Source: Actinoplanes italicus
Lineage (GTDB): Bacteria > Actinomycetota > Actinomycetes > Mycobacteriales > Micromonosporaceae
Direction of reading: 5' to 3'
Length of the DNA stretch: 64,000 nucleotides
Assembly (NCBI RefSeq): GCF_003001815.1
Contig: NZ_PVMZ01000008.1
Span: 124,001-188,000, forward strand
Each line of letters starts with the position of its first letter. The stretch's first letter is position 1. The notes beneath the pieces are model-generated. The model was given only the letters and a program-made list of their open reading frames with translations, searched no databases and was not told the origin of the DNA. The translations under genes and the position numbers were made by a program. Of this stretch, positions 61,287 through 64,000 are shown piece after piece.

Positions 61287-62302
61287 CGGGAACCGAGACA
61301 TCTCTCGATATCGAGTTCGGAGAATTGATGCTCACAGCGGCTGACTACCTCGAGATCACGTCATCGGCGGCCCGCAAGCAATGGCGATCCATCATCGAGC
61401 GGTCAAAGCCCAGCGAAGGCCGCCGACAGGTCGCCTTCATCCCAGTGGAGACGCTCACCTGCCTGGCGGCGAGCCTTGTCGTCGACCATCGGCGGTACGG
61501 GGGAAGCACGTCGCACAAAGCGGTAGAGCCTGTTCCGAGCCTCGCCGAGCTCTTCAAGCGCCCGAACAGCAGCGTGCTGGCGAAAATGGCGAACCTGGAC
61601 GGAAGCCGAACCAACGGTGCCCGTCACGAGATGGAGGTTGCCGCTCGGCTCCTCAACGACGAGAACGAACTGGCCAGCACCTATCGACTCGTCATTCAAG
61701 CGGCTCGGGATGTAGGCATCACCGCCGGGGCTCTGCCGGACTTCCTCGCCCTGGAGGACGACGACAGCCCGATGACGTTCCTCGGTCAGGAGGAGATCAA
61801 GCCCGGGGACCTCGCCGGAGTCGTACGGCAACGGCTCTCGGACACTATTGATCAGCTGACCGAAAAGATGCTGACCGCGACCATTCGGGTGGGCCAGCAC
61901 CGCTTTGCCCGCGATGTCTTGCGCAACCACGACCACCAGTGCGTGTTCTGCGGCCTGGCAGTCGCGTTCGACGGCCGCCGTACCCCTCGGCTACTTCTCG
62001 CATCGCACATCAAGCCGTGGCGCGATTGCGACTCGCGGGAACGCCTGGACATCGCCAACGGTCTGACGGCATGCCCGACCCACGATGTCGCGTTCGATAC
62101 CGGGCTGATCACCGTTACCCCTGAACTTCGCATTGAAGTTCGTCCGGACTTGGCGGCGGCGGCCGCCACCAATTCTGGGGTGAGCGCCGCATTCGGCCGG
62201 CCACCGCTTGCCGAACATCTGCTGTTGCCGGCCGGCGCCCTTCGTCCTCAGCCGGTCTACCTCGAGTGGCACCGGACGCGTATCTACGGCGGCAACGCGT
62301 AG
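61283..62302 (+). CDS. HNH endonuclease, second gene of the nuclease pair
   Basis: 339 residues, starting at the ATGA overlap. The N-terminal half contains LAELFKRPNSSVLAKMANLDGSRTNG, which resembles LLGRSADSITWRVGNF of the partner. The C-terminus is an HNH domain: RFARDVLRNHDHQCVFCGL (zinc Cys pair), LLASHIKPWRDCDSRERLDIANGLTACPTHDVAFDTGLI, abbreviated by position near residues 225-275. Cleavage of foreign DNA is likely. Lower GC than neighbours. Terminated by a 13-bp hairpin. Confidence 0.85.
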   Translation: MTGTETSLDIEFGELMLTAADYLEITSSAARKQWRSIIERSKPSEGRRQVAFIPVETLTCLAASLVVDHRRYGGSTSHKAVEPVPSLAELFKRPNSSVLAKMANLDGSRTNGARHEMEVAARLLNDENELASTYRLVIQAARDVGITAGALPDFLALEDDDSPMTFLGQEEIKPGDLAGVVRQRLSDTIDQLTEKMLTATIRVGQHRFARDVLRNHDHQCVFCGLAVAFDGRRTPRLLLASHIKPWRDCDSRERLDIANGLTACPTHDVAFDTGLITVTPELRIEVRPDLAAAAATNSGVSAAFGRPPLAEHLLLPAGALRPQPVYLEWHRTRIYGGNA

Positions 62303-62317
62303 CCGACCCCATGAGAG

Positions 62318-62348
62318 ATGCCGCCCAACCAGATCGGTTGGGCGGCAT
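62318..62348. terminator. bidirectional terminator
   Basis: ATGCCGCCCAACC (62318-62330) pairs perfectly with GGTTGGGCGGCAT (62336-62348), loop AGATC, between the convergent HNH and MFS genes. Confidence 0.9.
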
Positions 62349-62355
62349 CGGGAGA

Positions 62356-63588
62356 TCAGGCGGGCTGTTGAGCGGGACGACCCAGCAGGAACGACCAGTT
62401 GAGTGCCCGCCCCTTCAGGCGGACCAGGGCCACCCCGCCCGCGACCGCGGCGATCGTGGTCACGGTGCCGGCGGTGACGAGGGCTCCCCGCGCGCCCATC
62501 GAGTCGCACAACCAGCCGATGGCCGGGGCTCCGACGATGCCGGACAGCGACGACACGATGCCCACCGTGGCGAGGACCCGGCCGCGCATCTCCTCGCGGG
62601 TGTCCAGCTGGATCCTGGTCGAGACCACGGTGTCGAAGATGACGGCGCCGGCCGCGATCGGCAGGATCAGGGCCGCGAAGCCGAGGATGTTCGGGGCCAG
62701 GCCGGAGCAGAGCTGCAGGGCGCTGATCAGAAAGCCCGTCCCGAGCAGAACCCGCAGCGTCGATCGGCCGGTGCCGGCCAGCAGCAGGCCGCCGGTCACC
62801 GCGCCGACGGCGAAGACCGTTGACAGCAGACCGTACGAACCCGACGATCCGCCCAGCGGGCCGGAGACCATGGCGGCCATCGAGACCTGGTAGTTGCGGC
62901 CGAGCGAGCCGAGCACGAACGACAGGGCCAGGACGACCAGGATGACGGGCTGGCGCAGCAGGTAGCGGAAGCCGGCGATCACTCCGCCGTCGGTCGGCGA
63001 CGAGACGGCGAGGGGGCGCATGTCGCGGGTGCGCATGGCGAGCAGCGCGACGATGACCGCCGAGTACGACACCGCGTTGATCACGAACAGCGTGGACGGG
63101 CCGGTGACGCCGATGAGCATGCCGCCGAGGGCCATCCCGCCGATCCGGCCGGCCGAGCTGAGCACCGAGCCCAGGGCCAGCGCCGAGCCGAGAGCTTCGC
63201 GGGGGACGAGTGCGGAGCCGAAGCGGCCCAGGACCGGGCCCTCGAATGAGCCGATCACGCCGGAGGCCAGCGCGACCGCGTAGATCGGCCATTCGCCACC
63301 GGGAAGCAGCAGCGCCAGGGCGAGCAGGGCGCGGACGGCCTGGAAGGCGATCAGCATCGGCCGGGCCGGCAGCCGGTCGGCGATGGCGCCGCCCCAGCTG
63401 CCGAGCAGCAGTACCGGCAGGGACTGCAGCATGACGACCGCGCCCATGGCGGTGGCCGATCCGGTGGCCGTGAGGATCAGCCAGTTCAGTGCCAGCACCT
63501 GCATCCATGTGCCGCTGACCGAGATGAGGTCGGCGGCCGCCCACAGGCGGTAGTTGCGCTCTCGGAGCGGCGCGAACATCGGAGCCAA
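62356..63588 (-). CDS. MFS transporter (enterobactin-exporter-like)
   Basis: 410 residues from TTG 63588 (GGAGGT 9 bases upstream); ATG 63579 would drop three residues. Twelve helices; begins FAPLRERNYRLWAAADLISVSGTWMQ, then WGGAIADRLPARPMLI (motif A), and RIQLDTREEMRGRVLA, as in the EntS/MFS_3 group. Substrate unknown; no siderophore genes nearby. Convergent with the nuclease pair. Confidence 0.92.
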   Translation of the reverse strand: MAPMFAPLRERNYRLWAAADLISVSGTWMQVLALNWLILTATGSATAMGAVVMLQSLPVLLLGSWGGAIADRLPARPMLIAFQAVRALLALALLLPGGEWPIYAVALASGVIGSFEGPVLGRFGSALVPREALGSALALGSVLSSAGRIGGMALGGMLIGVTGPSTLFVINAVSYSAVIVALLAMRTRDMRPLAVSSPTDGGVIAGFRYLLRQPVILVVLALSFVLGSLGRNYQVSMAAMVSGPLGGSSGSYGLLSTVFAVGAVTGGLLLAGTGRSTLRVLLGTGFLISALQLCSGLAPNILGFAALILPIAAGAVIFDTVVSTRIQLDTREEMRGRVLATVGIVSSLSGIVGAPAIGWLCDSMGARGALVTAGTVTTIAAVAGGVALVRLKGRALNWSFLLGRPAQQPA

Positions 63589-63612
63589 GGTGGCGGCACC
63601 TCCACAGGGAAA

Positions 63613-63635
63613 ACGGCGCCGTCTCTCGGCGCCGT
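63613..63635 (-). promoter_or_regulatory. hairpin upstream of the MFS gene
   Basis: ACGGCGCC (63613-63620) pairs with GGCGCCGT (63628-63635), 7-base loop, 25 bases before the TTG. It may end upstream transcription or lie in the mRNA leader. Confidence 0.45.
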
Positions 63636-63955
63636 CTCCCTGTTCGGACCGGCCTCGGGTTCACTTCGGCGGTGGGTTCAGGAACAACCCAACGGCAACC
63701 CCGATTGATTTCGTACGGCCACGACCACCCGACCGCAACCGACCCGGTCCCGTGGTGGCACCACCCGCCACCCCGCACCCCAGGTTTCACGTGCGTAGTT
63801 CAGGCGATTCATTGATTGTGCGGGTCCGGGTGATGCGGTCGACTACAACCAGTGTGTCGAGATGATGCTCTAGAGTAATCGCTTTGAGTGCTGACTGCTC
63901 CGGTGCCACGGGTGTCGTCGTTGGAACGTGGTAGCTAGACATGGGGAGATTCGGA
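63636..63955. other. gene-free interval upstream of the terminal gene
   Basis: About 320 bases. The first half is C-rich with degenerate CCACC/CCGC strings; the second half is lower in GC, with GATTCATTGATTGTG near 63808 and CTAGAGTAAT near 63871 as possible promoter parts. No frame shows local codon bias. Confidence 0.4.
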
Positions 63956-64000
63956 ATGGACGCATGGATCGCCGAGTTCCGCCTGAGCATCACGCGGGCA
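63956..64000 (+). CDS. start of a protein running off the window
   Basis: ATG 63956 has GGGGAG 8 bases upstream; the visible residues MDAWIAEFRLSITRA are in a biased frame. An in-frame ATG at 63941 is an alternative. Too short to identify. Confidence 0.5.
   Translation, partial: MDAWIAEFRLSITRA

Overview
The window is very GC-rich, has strong G/C third-position bias and starts many genes with GTG or TTG. Several genes look leaderless, with a TANNNT box 6-8 bases before the start codon. Together with a conservon-type signalling operon, an Scr1/DUF397 regulator module, a small-type SRP RNA beside dnaX, and a TadA-partner protein gene, this points to an actinobacterium. I favour Micromonosporaceae, probably Actinoplanes or a close relative; the genus is an inference.

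Layout. 1-4.8 kb: a partial gene, then leuA behind a leucine-rich leader peptide and hairpin, a secreted HNH nuclease, and a secreted GH20 hexosaminidase. 4.9-10.7 kb: a minus-strand oligopeptide ABC transporter operon (oppA-B-C-D-F order). 10.9-15.8 kb: the recombination/replication group dnaX-ybaB-recR, the SRP RNA and tRNA-Ser(GGA). 15.9-22.6 kb: two large beta-propeller genes facing each other (a 14-repeat RCC1 protein and a TIR/coiled-coil/WD40 membrane protein), then a STAS anti-anti-sigma factor. 22.9-34.6 kb: tRNA-Ser(CGA) and housekeeping or metabolic genes (deoD, tadA with its partner, an M23 peptidase, tyrA, DinB, mtnA, M48 peptidase, PHP, DUF885). 35-41.7 kb: a six-gene conservon-like operon (membrane protein, sensor kinase, roadblock, DUF742, small GTPase, Pro-rich protein). 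41.9-46.5 kb: an extracellular polysaccharide cluster (family 2 glycosyltransferase, UDP-GlcNAc 2-epimerase, Tat-exported deacetylase-like protein, NTF2-like protein). 46.5-53.6 kb: VOC, dienelactone hydrolase, two TetR genes, MarR plus exporter, TPR-GGDEF, and a DUF574 methyltransferase.

53.7-59.5 kb is the accessory region. A 34-bp tandem-repeat array is split by a complete IS21-family element (istA-istB, 55-bp terminal inverted repeats, 5-bp target duplication). It is followed by two copies of a 39-nt hairpin repeat and an Scr1-type HTH/DUF397 module. In that module two oppositely oriented promoters carry the same 12-bp palindrome at the same distance from matched -35 and -10 boxes.

59.5-64 kb: purC, then a lower-GC two-gene cassette encoding a PD-(D/E)XK-like and an HNH nuclease, translationally coupled, and an MFS exporter. 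The nuclease cassette, the repeat array with its IS, and the twin operator-promoters are the most noteworthy parts. All coordinates, pairings and repeat counts were worked out by eye; no searches or folding programs were run.
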